From: Thermococcus sp.
GTDB lineage: Archaea > Methanobacteriota_B > Thermococci > Thermococcales > Thermococcaceae
Length of the DNA stretch: 21,669 bases
Assembly (NCBI GenBank): GCA_027001105.1
Contig: JALTMZ010000071.1
Span: 1-21,669 of the forward strand
Direction: 5' to 3'
This document shows, one piece after another, positions 8,233 through 14,734 of this stretch. Each line of letters opens with the position of its first letter. The stretch's first letter is position 1. The position numbers and the translations under genes are program-made. The notes under the pieces were generated by a model. It saw nothing but the letters and a program-made list of their open reading frames with translations, was not told where the DNA came from and did no database searches.

Positions 8233-9288
8233 ATGAGGATTGCAAAGAGAGCATTGGGGAGGATTATTGCGATATACATTACTGTCATGCTGATTTTGAT
8301 TTTAACTGCAGGAGTCACTGCTAATCACTTACTTAAGGAGAAAGCTAAGGATTTAGCGGCATATGGTATTGGAATGAAAAATCCAGTTCTTTATGAGCAG
8401 ATAAAAAGAGAAGCGGCAAAAGAGGGTGTTGAACCTTGGGAATACATCTACAGACATCTTCTCCTTGAAAAGTACAGTTTATCAAAGAACCCATTCATTA
8501 TGGGGGTTCAGCTTCTTTTAAATAGAGGAGAGCCTTTAAAGACACAAATTGATAAAAGAAAGGAAAGAGAGCTAAGTCTTTCTCGTGCAACCCTTGTAAC
8601 TCTAACTGTAATGCTGAGCTCTGTGGCATTAATAGTTATCTTTGGAGTTATCTTTGGAATGAAGCTTGCAAATCATCCAAGACTGTTGGAGATTATAGAG
8701 GGTATAACAAGACTCTTCAATGGTTTGCCCTCTTGGTGGATTGGAGTTTTGCTGATAGTTATATTTGCTGTTAAGCTGAATGTCCTCCCTACAGGCGGTC
8801 TTTTCACGCCAAAACCTCTATATGGTGTTGCATATGTTGTTGATTTAGTAAAGCATCTCATTCTTCCTATAATGACTTTATTTCTGGTATTTATTTGGGA
8901 GTTCATGAGCATAGTTGCAAGGGAAACACAGAAGGAGATGTACCAGCCCTACATACAGACAGAGAGAGCAAAAGGCATTCCAGAAAAGGTCATCTACAGA
9001 AAACACATTCTGAGGAACATTGGAATCGTGCTGAGCAGCTTTACAGCCCAAAAGTTCATGGAGATGTTCACAGATTATCTCGTCATAGATTACCTTTTTG
9101 GTTTGATGGGTCTCGGCTTAGTGCTCAAAAACTCCTTTGTGAGAGAGATAATACCAAATGTAGGTGTTAGCATTACATTTAACTTTTACCTTTTCTTCGC
9201 AACTACCATTATAATTGCTACAATATCCTTCGGTGTTTCTCTGTTTCTTGAATTTCTCAAAGGAGTTATAGATCCAAGGGTGAGCTAA
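8233..9288 (+). CDS. ABC transporter permease, DppB/OppB-like
   Basis: This 351-residue inner-membrane subunit resembles the B-type permeases of dipeptide/oligopeptide (or archaeal sugar) ABC importers. TM1 is at about 11-30. An extracytoplasmic region follows at about 31-115, then five further helices (roughly 119-142, 165-184, 205-228, 268-298, 316-343). The ATPase-contacting EAA loop is at 235-262, with the typical ERAKGIPEKVIYRKHILRN ending. The C-terminus GVIDPRVS matches the DPR hallmark of this family. It is followed after one base by the C-type permease, so the two form a heterodimer. Neither ATPases nor a solute-binding protein are encoded nearby on either side. The substrate is therefore unclear: peptide or oligosaccharide uptake is possible but unproven. 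Confidence 0.88.
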   Translation: MRIAKRALGRIIAIYITVMLILILTAGVTANHLLKEKAKDLAAYGIGMKNPVLYEQIKREAAKEGVEPWEYIYRHLLLEKYSLSKNPFIMGVQLLLNRGEPLKTQIDKRKERELSLSRATLVTLTVMLSSVALIVIFGVIFGMKLANHPRLLEIIEGITRLFNGLPSWWIGVLLIVIFAVKLNVLPTGGLFTPKPLYGVAYVVDLVKHLILPIMTLFLVFIWEFMSIVARETQKEMYQPYIQTERAKGIPEKVIYRKHILRNIGIVLSSFTAQKFMEMFTDYLVIDYLFGLMGLGLVLKNSFVREIIPNVGVSITFNFYLFFATTIIIATISFGVSLFLEFLKGVIDPRVS

Positions 9289-9289
9289 A

Positions 9290-10549
9290 ATGAGGAGGAG
9301 ACAAAAGATCGGCGTGATAATTCTAATACTCTTCATAATTTTTGTCTTTGGGAGTTATTTTTCAGTCCCTAAGGAGGAGCTTGACAACTGGGAAAATGGG
9401 ATATATTGGATCAATTACCCCAAAAGGGCAAAACCTGTTTGGTTGGGAGGGATTCCAACTGTTAAGTTAACTCCCGAGCTGAACTGGTCTTCTCAAGGAT
9501 ACAGTTTCTATGTTTACACCTATAAATATAAATACGAGAAGCCCAACGACATTGCGATTGTCATATATTACCCATCTCTCTATGTTATTGACGTAAAGAG
9601 ACCGGATGGAGTTTTAGTTAATGTTTATGATGGGATGCTTTTTCAAAATATTACCTTAAATACAAACGATAGAACTGTCCTCTCAATTTTCAGAGCATTG
9701 AGAGAGAGGTTCAACTTAACTGATGCTGATTTAGGAACAAAAACACCTACAGAGTTGCTTTTTTCTGCTGATTCGGATTTCGACACATTAAAAGGCACTT
9801 ATACTTTCAGAGTTCTATGCAACTGCTCAGCTCCACCAGAAATCATCGTTTATGGAACAAGTTATGGACTACTTGGAACCGACAGCTATGGTAGGGACAT
9901 ATGGGTGGGGTTTGTTAAGGGCATGGTTAATACACTTTATTTGGCACTATTCACAACATTTATGATAATTGCTTTAGGTCTCGTGCTCGGCTTGATCTCT
10001 GGCTACTTTAAAAACCTACTCTCATCCATAGTCACATTTTTCTTAGAAGTCCTTACAGCTCTTCCAATTTTGCCCATCCTCGTTGTTCTCACGTGGGTCA
10101 TGTCAAGGCAAGGCATTGGAGCTCATGTTGAAGTTAATCCTGTAAAGTTTATGCTTTTGGTCTCAATATTGCTGGTGGGCAAGTTTGCTAAGACCATCAG
10201 GATAATGACAATCCAGGAAAAGTCAAGGGAGCACGTTACTGCCAGCATCTCTTTGGGAGCTTCTGGAGTTCATGTTATCAGAAAGCACATTTTGCCGGTG
10301 GTTTTGGAGCACAGCGTTAGGTACTTCACATTCTTAATGCCAAGAATTGTTGCCCTGATTTCAATATTCGGCTTCTTTGGATTAATACCGGGCGTAAACT
10401 GGGGCTCGTTTGTTGTTGAGGCTTTACAACAAGGGGCATTATACGGCGGCTACTGGTGGTGGGTGCTTTCACCGGGATTTGCCATGGCATTCTTAAGCTT
10501 GGGCTTTGCTCTGATGATGCCTGTTGATAGTTCTCTAACTTTCTCTTAG
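9290..10549 (+). CDS. ABC transporter permease, DppC/OppC-like, with a large outer domain
   Basis: This 419-residue partner permease is about 120 residues longer than ordinary DppC. After TM1 (about 8-22) comes a non-membrane segment of about 170 residues (23-195), with several aromatic strands (YSFYVYTYKYKY) and a Cys-x-Cys, which must lie outside the cell. The family hallmark LGTDSYGRDIW follows at 195-205, then five helices, with the EAA loop at about 310-338 (EKSREHVTASISLGASG and on). It begins one base after the DppB stop, with GGGTGA as its ribosome-binding site inside the upstream gene. Its last 15 bases overlap the 3' end of the convergent membrane-protein gene. The outer domain could cap the pore or dock a binding protein; its fold was not recognised. 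Confidence 0.86.
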   Translation: MRRRQKIGVIILILFIIFVFGSYFSVPKEELDNWENGIYWINYPKRAKPVWLGGIPTVKLTPELNWSSQGYSFYVYTYKYKYEKPNDIAIVIYYPSLYVIDVKRPDGVLVNVYDGMLFQNITLNTNDRTVLSIFRALRERFNLTDADLGTKTPTELLFSADSDFDTLKGTYTFRVLCNCSAPPEIIVYGTSYGLLGTDSYGRDIWVGFVKGMVNTLYLALFTTFMIIALGLVLGLISGYFKNLLSSIVTFFLEVLTALPILPILVVLTWVMSRQGIGAHVEVNPVKFMLLVSILLVGKFAKTIRIMTIQEKSREHVTASISLGASGVHVIRKHILPVVLEHSVRYFTFLMPRIVALISIFGFFGLIPGVNWGSFVVEALQQGALYGGYWWWVLSPGFAMAFLSLGFALMMPVDSSLTFS

Positions 10550-11020
10550 CTTTGTGTATACTAAAAACACAGCAAGAACTACCAAAATCTCTGCTATTCT
10601 CAGAGGTAAGTCATAAGGATAATAGAGCCTGTGAATATGTATTAGACTTGGAATAAAGAGCATGAGAGCTAACACCATGCTTACTGGACAAAGTATTAGG
10701 AAGTCTTCGAATGAAAAGTTAGGATTTATATCAGCAACCACAAGCTTGGAAATGTAGTAAGAAAAAGACATTAGCAGTGCAGCAAATATTAAATAGTCCC
10801 CAATTACTTTCTTTCCAAGCTTTTCACGGTTCCAAAAAGTGTATATGAGGATAAATGGGACAGCGCCGATATATGCTTGTAACCATGCTGACAGATCCTT
10901 CAGAAACCCATAAGGAGCATCAAAGTTAGCAAAAGCCACTGCTCCCGGCTGGAGGACAGCCAGAGCAAGGAGGTTTATTAAGAGAAATTTGAGTTGCTCC
11001 TTCTCCAAGAATGTCACCAT
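10535..11020 (-). CDS. Small multi-pass membrane protein of unknown function
   Basis: This 161-residue hydrophobic protein is not one I recognise. About five membrane helices can be drawn at 12-30, 45-63, 75-95, 107-127 and 141-157. Charged loops KDLSAW, NREKLGKK and HIHRLYYPYD lie between them. There is no known motif, and no signal peptide distinct from TM1. It has no ribosome-binding site, only GGT touching the ATG, and a TATA box about 24 bases upstream fits a leaderless mRNA. The codon usage and membrane-like composition look real. Its tail overlaps the DppC-like gene by 15 bases on the other strand. A role with the transporter is possible but not supported by strand or operon. Confidence 0.7.
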   Translation of the reverse strand: MVTFLEKEQLKFLLINLLALAVLQPGAVAFANFDAPYGFLKDLSAWLQAYIGAVPFILIYTFWNREKLGKKVIGDYLIFAALLMSFSYYISKLVVADINPNFSFEDFLILCPVSMVLALMLFIPSLIHIHRLYYPYDLPLRIAEILVVLAVFLVYTKLRES

Positions 11021-11040
11021 ACCAAATTTTAGTTTTACAG

Positions 11041-11048
11041 TATTTATC
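11041..11048 (-). promoter_or_regulatory. TATA box of a predicted leaderless promoter for the small membrane protein
   Basis: The minus strand reads AAGGATAAATACTG, a strong BRE/TATA centred about 24 bases before the ATG at 11020. Transcription is predicted to begin at the start codon itself. No ribosome-binding site is present, which agrees. Confidence 0.5.
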
Positions 11049-11135
11049 CTTTTCTTATTGTTTCAAATTCAAAATTTTGGAATTTTCTTGCTCAAAAAAG
11101 TTAAATACTCGAAAGACAAATCCGAATCAATAAGT

Positions 11136-11176
11136 GGAACGTTTCGAAACGTTCTTTTCACCGGGTTCCTAAAATA
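11136..11176 (+). promoter_or_regulatory. Module 1 promoter with an 18-bp perfect palindrome
   Basis: GAACGTTTCGAAACGTTC (11137-11154) is a perfect 18-base palindrome with the core CGTTT-CG-AAACG (11140-11151). After 10 bases comes CGGGTTCCTAAAATA (11162-11176), whose CTAAAATA part is a TATA box. Transcription is predicted near 11198, and GGTGGTG precedes the ATG at 11209. The palindrome is centred about 50 bases before the start, upstream of BRE/TATA, the usual place for an archaeal activator. The same arrangement recurs before module 2. A second TATA-like TTAAATAC (11101-11108) could start a longer transcript through the palindrome. Confidence 0.6.
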
Positions 11177-11208
11177 AGTCAAAATCCCATTCACATCTGG
11201 TGGTGTCC

Positions 11209-12402
11209 ATGAGATGGAGTGCCTTGGCACTGATGGTGTTGCTTCTGGGGAGTTTGGTGCCATTGAGTGCAGCCCAGGAAGAGGCCAGCAACACAACAGA
11301 AATTCAACAATTAACTCTTGACAATGCAACAAGGGAGCAGATAATTGCAGAACAGCTTATCAACCAACTTGTGAGATTAGATAAATTCACTGAAAAGAGA
11401 ATTGAGCCCATTAGAGGCAAGCTTCCTGAGAACTCAACAATATTGATACATTATGAGAAAGCAAAGAAATTCAAGGAAAAAGCACTTGAAGAGTTTAACA
11501 ACGGTGATTATTACAATTCAATACTTGATGCATTAACTGCAATGCACCATTACAAGATTGTTTTAAAAGAGCTAAAAGAAGGAAAAGAAAAAGTTGAAGA
11601 TGCAAGAGAATGGATACGGGCTGAGATAGAGAGAACAATTCAATACTTCAAATTCGTTGAGAAAACGATCCGCATAGCTGAAAAAGAGGGAATTGACGTC
11701 AGCAATTTAACAGTGCTTTATAATGAAACAAAACAAGCATATAAGGTTGTGTTAGAGGATATCAAGGCAAAAGATTTTGGAAAAGCACGAGAAGATCTCC
11801 AAGTAGCGAAAGAAAAGAAGACGCAGCTTGACAAGGAACTGCGGAGAGTTAGAAAAGAGCTGGCTTATGCAAACGCTGACAGGATTGTAAAAGGGTTTTT
11901 AATGAGAACAAGCAGAGGTATTGCCTTTGCTGAGAGGGCCATACAAGAGGCAAAACTTAGAGGAATAGATACTGCCGAAGCAGAGGATAAGCTTGAGGAG
12001 ATAAAAGCAATTTATGATGAAGTCAAAAGCTTGGCAGAACAAGAAAAATGGAAAGATGCTTTAACGGTTATAATCAATAACAAAGCAGGGATTGATGCAT
12101 TTTTCAGGAGCCTCAACAGGATTCATGAAAAATTCGCTGAAGAGAGAATAAAAAGAGATGCTGGAGCATTTCTTAGAGAGATGCAAGAGAGGATTAGAAA
12201 AGATATCAGGGCATTACAAGAGCTTAAAAGAAGGGGAGTTGATACAAGAAGGGCTGAAATTGAACTTAGAACCGCTGCACAGGAGTTACAAATAGGATTA
12301 AGGCTGCTCAAAGAAAGAAAGCCTGCCCTCGCAAGGGAGCATTTTGGGATTGCACTGAGGCTCCTTTACAGTGTTGAACAGTTTATCCTCTCTCATTCCT
12401 GA
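11209..12402 (+). CDS. Secreted helical-repeat protein, module 1
   Basis: This 397-residue protein is of no family I can name. A signal peptide spans 1-22 (hydrophobic core LALMVLLLG, cleavage after LSAA). The mature part is almost wholly alpha-helical and highly charged, with five N-x-S/T sequons. A unit recurs every 91 residues: a helix ending in Gly-(I/V)-Asp at Gly161, Gly252 and Gly343, then a helix pair around Phe190, Trp281 and Pro372. An earlier, more divergent unit centres on Gly70-Asp100. There is no C-terminal anchor and no lipobox, so it is released or held at the cell surface by contacts. The frame is open to a GTG at 11200, but GGTGGTG lies exactly at the right distance before the ATG at 11209. 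The wHTH gene follows after 23 bases. Confidence 0.8.
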   Translation: MRWSALALMVLLLGSLVPLSAAQEEASNTTEIQQLTLDNATREQIIAEQLINQLVRLDKFTEKRIEPIRGKLPENSTILIHYEKAKKFKEKALEEFNNGDYYNSILDALTAMHHYKIVLKELKEGKEKVEDAREWIRAEIERTIQYFKFVEKTIRIAEKEGIDVSNLTVLYNETKQAYKVVLEDIKAKDFGKAREDLQVAKEKKTQLDKELRRVRKELAYANADRIVKGFLMRTSRGIAFAERAIQEAKLRGIDTAEAEDKLEEIKAIYDEVKSLAEQEKWKDALTVIINNKAGIDAFFRSLNRIHEKFAEERIKRDAGAFLREMQERIRKDIRALQELKRRGVDTRRAEIELRTAAQELQIGLRLLKERKPALAREHFGIALRLLYSVEQFILSHS

Positions 12403-12425
12403 TTTTTTATTTTGGAGGTGATTAA

Positions 12426-13256
12426 ATGAGGAAAATCATGACCCTGATCATCATCACCCTGCTTATAATTCCACTGGTTAGTGCCGAATTTACGGTTTCT
12501 GAATTGGAACTCACCATTTACAGAGATGGGTATGTTAAAGTCAGTTATCAAATCATTCCAAGTGATTATGCTGTTCAAATAAGTGTCCCTCTTTTAGGTG
12601 AGAATTATGAAAACCTCATTGTAGAAGATGAAAATGGCAATCCCCTTAATTTTGAGATTTCTGGGAATAGTGTGGTTATTTATGTTGATGATGCTCAGCT
12701 TATAAAACTCTCATATTATACCCCCGATTTAACTTCCAAGCATGGGCTTGTTTGGACTCTAAACGTTTCTTCACCTTATCCATTTAAGATCGTGCTTCCC
12801 CAAAACGCAATAGTTGTTGATCTTAGCGATATCCCCCTTTCAATAAGCGCAAACATAATTTCTATGCCGCCCGGAAACCAAAGTATCTCATATACTCTGG
12901 GATATGGGGTAGAAAAAGCCTCCCAGAATTGGGTATACTATCTCATCATCAGTGTTCTGATTGTTAGTGCAGTGTTTATTGGAATAAAGCTGACCTCCAG
13001 AAGGTCCCCAAAGAGCATTAAAATTGACCGGGAGGCATTTCTAAAAAAGATGGAGAATTTTGATCTAAATGACGAAGAAAAAAGCGCATTGCTGTATATC
13101 CTTGAAAAAGGTGGTAGAGCAAGCCAGGCTGAAGTAAGAAACGCCCTCGGACTTCCAAAAACCACTGCATGGAGAATGTTTAAACGTCTTGAGAAGCAAG
13201 GATTAGTAAAAATAATCCGAGGGAGGAAGGAAAACTGGGTAGAGCTAAGGCTTTAG
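12426..13256 (+). CDS. Membrane-anchored winged-HTH regulator, module 1
   Basis: This 276-residue protein has the topology of the predicted membrane-associated regulators grouped in COG2512. Signal peptide 1-20; extracytoplasmic beta-rich domain about 21-165, with LTIYRDGYVKVS, YYTPDLTS and MPPGNQS; one membrane helix 169-188; basic stop-transfer KLTSRR; cytoplasmic winged HTH at 202-276. The recognition region is LPKTTAWRMFKRLEKQGL (243-260), and the wing runs to the C-terminus. With the N-terminus exported, the DNA-binding domain faces the cytoplasm and could act from the membrane or after proteolytic release. A perfect GGAGGTGAT precedes the ATG. A TTTTTTATTTT tract after the upstream stop might lower its expression relative to the secreted protein. 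Its ligand and targets are unknown. The promoter palindrome is the obvious candidate site (inference). Confidence 0.85.
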   Translation: MRKIMTLIIITLLIIPLVSAEFTVSELELTIYRDGYVKVSYQIIPSDYAVQISVPLLGENYENLIVEDENGNPLNFEISGNSVVIYVDDAQLIKLSYYTPDLTSKHGLVWTLNVSSPYPFKIVLPQNAIVVDLSDIPLSISANIISMPPGNQSISYTLGYGVEKASQNWVYYLIISVLIVSAVFIGIKLTSRRSPKSIKIDREAFLKKMENFDLNDEEKSALLYILEKGGRASQAEVRNALGLPKTTAWRMFKRLEKQGLVKIIRGRKENWVELRL

Positions 13257-13308
13257 AAGCTGATGAATATAAGTAAACTCCTACTTTCCACTTTCTCTCT
13301 TCAAATGC

Positions 13309-13315
13309 TTTTTTT
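13309..13315 (+). terminator. T7 run between module 1 and module 2
   Basis: Seven T residues follow TCAAATGC, 53 bases after the module 1 stop and just before the module 2 promoter. No stem is needed in this group. It should separate the two modules into two transcripts. Confidence 0.55.
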
Positions 13316-13323
13316 ATTAGAGA

Positions 13324-13376
13324 GAAACATGGGGAAACGTTTTGAAACGAGCAAAGTCCGGCGGGTTCCTAATATA
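13324..13376 (+). promoter_or_regulatory. Module 2 promoter with phased GAAAC repeats and an inverted repeat
   Basis: GAAAC occurs three times at exactly 10-base steps (13324, 13334, 13344). The last two copies frame CGTTT-TG-AAACG (13338-13349), the same inverted repeat as in module 1 with a TG centre. Twelve bases later comes CGGGTTCCTAATATA (13362-13376), identical to the module 1 element in 14 of 15 positions. Its distance to the ATG (48 bases) nearly equals that in module 1 (47). AGGTGA precedes the ATG at 13410. Confidence 0.6.
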
Positions 13377-13409
13377 GAGGGGACACCTACATAACATCAG
13401 GTGAGAGCC

Positions 13410-14657
13410 ATGAAGATGGGTATGAAAACACTGCTGGTGCTCTTCATAGGGGCACTGATACCGCTCAGCACCGCTGCATGGGCGGCAACCAACACAACCG
13501 CAGTGAGCAACCAGACTCTGCCGGTTAACTCCACGAACGTGACCAACGTCACCAATACAACGAACACGAGCGCTATTCAGGCGTACAATCTGCTTGTAAT
13601 ACTGGATAAGGTCGCCAACTACACCGCCAGCCTGATGGCCGAGCTCAATGCGAGCAACGTCACGATCTCCAACTACACCCTCGACCTCTACTCTCAGGCT
13701 GAAGCAGCCCGTGCCCAGGCGTGGGAGCTTTACAACGCCGGCAACTACAGCGAGAGCATAAACGCCTCCATGAACGCCCTCTACCTCTACAAGGAGGTCA
13801 TTGAGGAGCTCACCGACTACTACGAGGAGCACAAGGAGAAGAAAATGGAGGAAGGGCATGAGTACTATGAGACAATAATGGACGCCAAGGAGGAGCTCCA
13901 GAGAGCCAGTGAGTACTTCCCCTACGTGGAGAAAGTTATCGCGGAGGCTAAAGCGGAAGGTCTCAACGTCACCTACGTCATGGAGCTTTACAACGAGACT
14001 AAAGCGGCTTATATGGTCGTCGCCCAGGACCTTGCCAGCGGCAACGTCACAGCGCTCAAGGCAGACCTTGAGTATGCGGAAGAACTCATGGACAAGCTTG
14101 AGGATGCCGTTGAGAAGCTCCAGGAGCAGATAGTCAGTGCGAAGGCCGATGAGATAAGTCAGGCATTCATGGAGAAGCTCCAAGAGCAGATGAAGCTCAT
14201 GCAGGAGCTAATGGCCATGATCCAGAACTCCACGATAAACGCCACTTACCTCCAAGAGAGCCTCATGGAGCTCCAGACCATGTACGAGCAGTTCAATGCC
14301 CTCGTTGAGAGCGGCCAGTACGAGGAGGCACTTGACATGCTCCATGACATCAACGAGGAGCTGAAGGAGATAATCGAGGACACCAAAGAGATAGAAAAGG
14401 AGTACAAGGAGGATATAGAAGAGAAAAAAGAAGAGCACAGGGATGAAAAAGATAGCGAAGATGAATACAAGGAGGACCACAAGGAAAAGGACGATCACAA
14501 GGACGAATACACCAGCGATGAGAGCGAAGATGATCAGAATGGGGACTATGAGGAGCAGGATTCCCACGATGAGGACAACGGCCAGCATGAGGACTCCGAG
14601 GATGACAACGGGGACGGGGAACACAACGGTGAAGACGAGCCGGAGGATGAAGAGTGA
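13410..14657 (+). CDS. Secreted, heavily sequon-bearing helical-repeat protein with acidic His-containing tail, module 2
   Basis: This 415-residue paralogue of the module 1 secreted protein has a signal peptide at 1-25 (TLLVLFIGALIPLSTA). A Thr/Asn-rich stretch (26-54) and the helical body together carry 18 N-x-S/T sequons by hand count. The helical unit is shared with module 1: LYNETKAAY at 193-201 matches LYNETKQAY there, and unit glycines 211 and 302 are again 91 apart. Residues 341-415 form a tail with 41 Asp/Glu and 6 His in 75 positions, probably unfolded and cation-binding; module 1 has no such tail. G+C content is far above the neighbours for the first 0.8 kb. The open frame reaches a GTG at 13401, but that GTG is part of the ribosome-binding site. 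Function unknown; a surface or S-layer-associated role is inferred. Confidence 0.8.
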   Translation: MKMGMKTLLVLFIGALIPLSTAAWAATNTTAVSNQTLPVNSTNVTNVTNTTNTSAIQAYNLLVILDKVANYTASLMAELNASNVTISNYTLDLYSQAEAARAQAWELYNAGNYSESINASMNALYLYKEVIEELTDYYEEHKEKKMEEGHEYYETIMDAKEELQRASEYFPYVEKVIAEAKAEGLNVTYVMELYNETKAAYMVVAQDLASGNVTALKADLEYAEELMDKLEDAVEKLQEQIVSAKADEISQAFMEKLQEQMKLMQELMAMIQNSTINATYLQESLMELQTMYEQFNALVESGQYEEALDMLHDINEELKEIIEDTKEIEKEYKEDIEEKKEEHRDEKDSEDEYKEDHKEKDDHKDEYTSDESEDDQNGDYEEQDSHDEDNGQHEDSEDDNGDGEHNGEDEPEDEE

Positions 14658-14662
14658 ACATC

Positions 14663-14680
14663 TTTTTTAAGTATCTTTTT
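14663..14680 (+). terminator. Double T-run between the two module 2 genes
   Basis: TTTTTT (14663-14668) and TTTTT (14676-14680) lie just after the stop of the secreted-protein gene. They may end or weaken transcription before the wHTH gene. A weak TATA-like tract at about 14694-14702 could restart it. Module 1 has a comparable T-rich stretch at the same place. Confidence 0.45.
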
Positions 14681-14734
14681 CTTGGTTTTGAGAATATTTT
14701 TAAGGGGAATTTCTTAACTTCTGGAGGTGCCGGG

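Noticed and set aside
11137..11154. Possible SurR binding site (GTT-N3-AAC)
   Set aside because: The palindrome contains GTT-N4-AAC, not N3, and lacks the third GTT at the required spacing. The Thermococcales glycolytic regulator motif TATCAC-N5-GTGATA is also absent.
11137..11154. Palindrome as an RNA hairpin or intrinsic terminator
   Set aside because: It has no following T-run of adequate length and lies upstream of the favoured TATA box, so it would not be in the main transcript. It remains possible only if the TATA-like TTAAATAC at 11101 is used.
13261..13316. Possible C/D-box small RNA (TGATGA near 13261)
   Set aside because: A C-box-like TGATGA is present, but no CTGA D or D' box follows at proper spacing before the T-run.
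13317..14183. Long minus-strand open frame (288 codons) opposite the module 2 secreted gene
   Set aside because: It is antisense to a gene with a clear ribosome-binding site, signal peptide and paralogue. The frame stays open because of the GC-rich, codon-biased opposite strand, and its product is a low-complexity Leu/Val-rich chain without a start signal.
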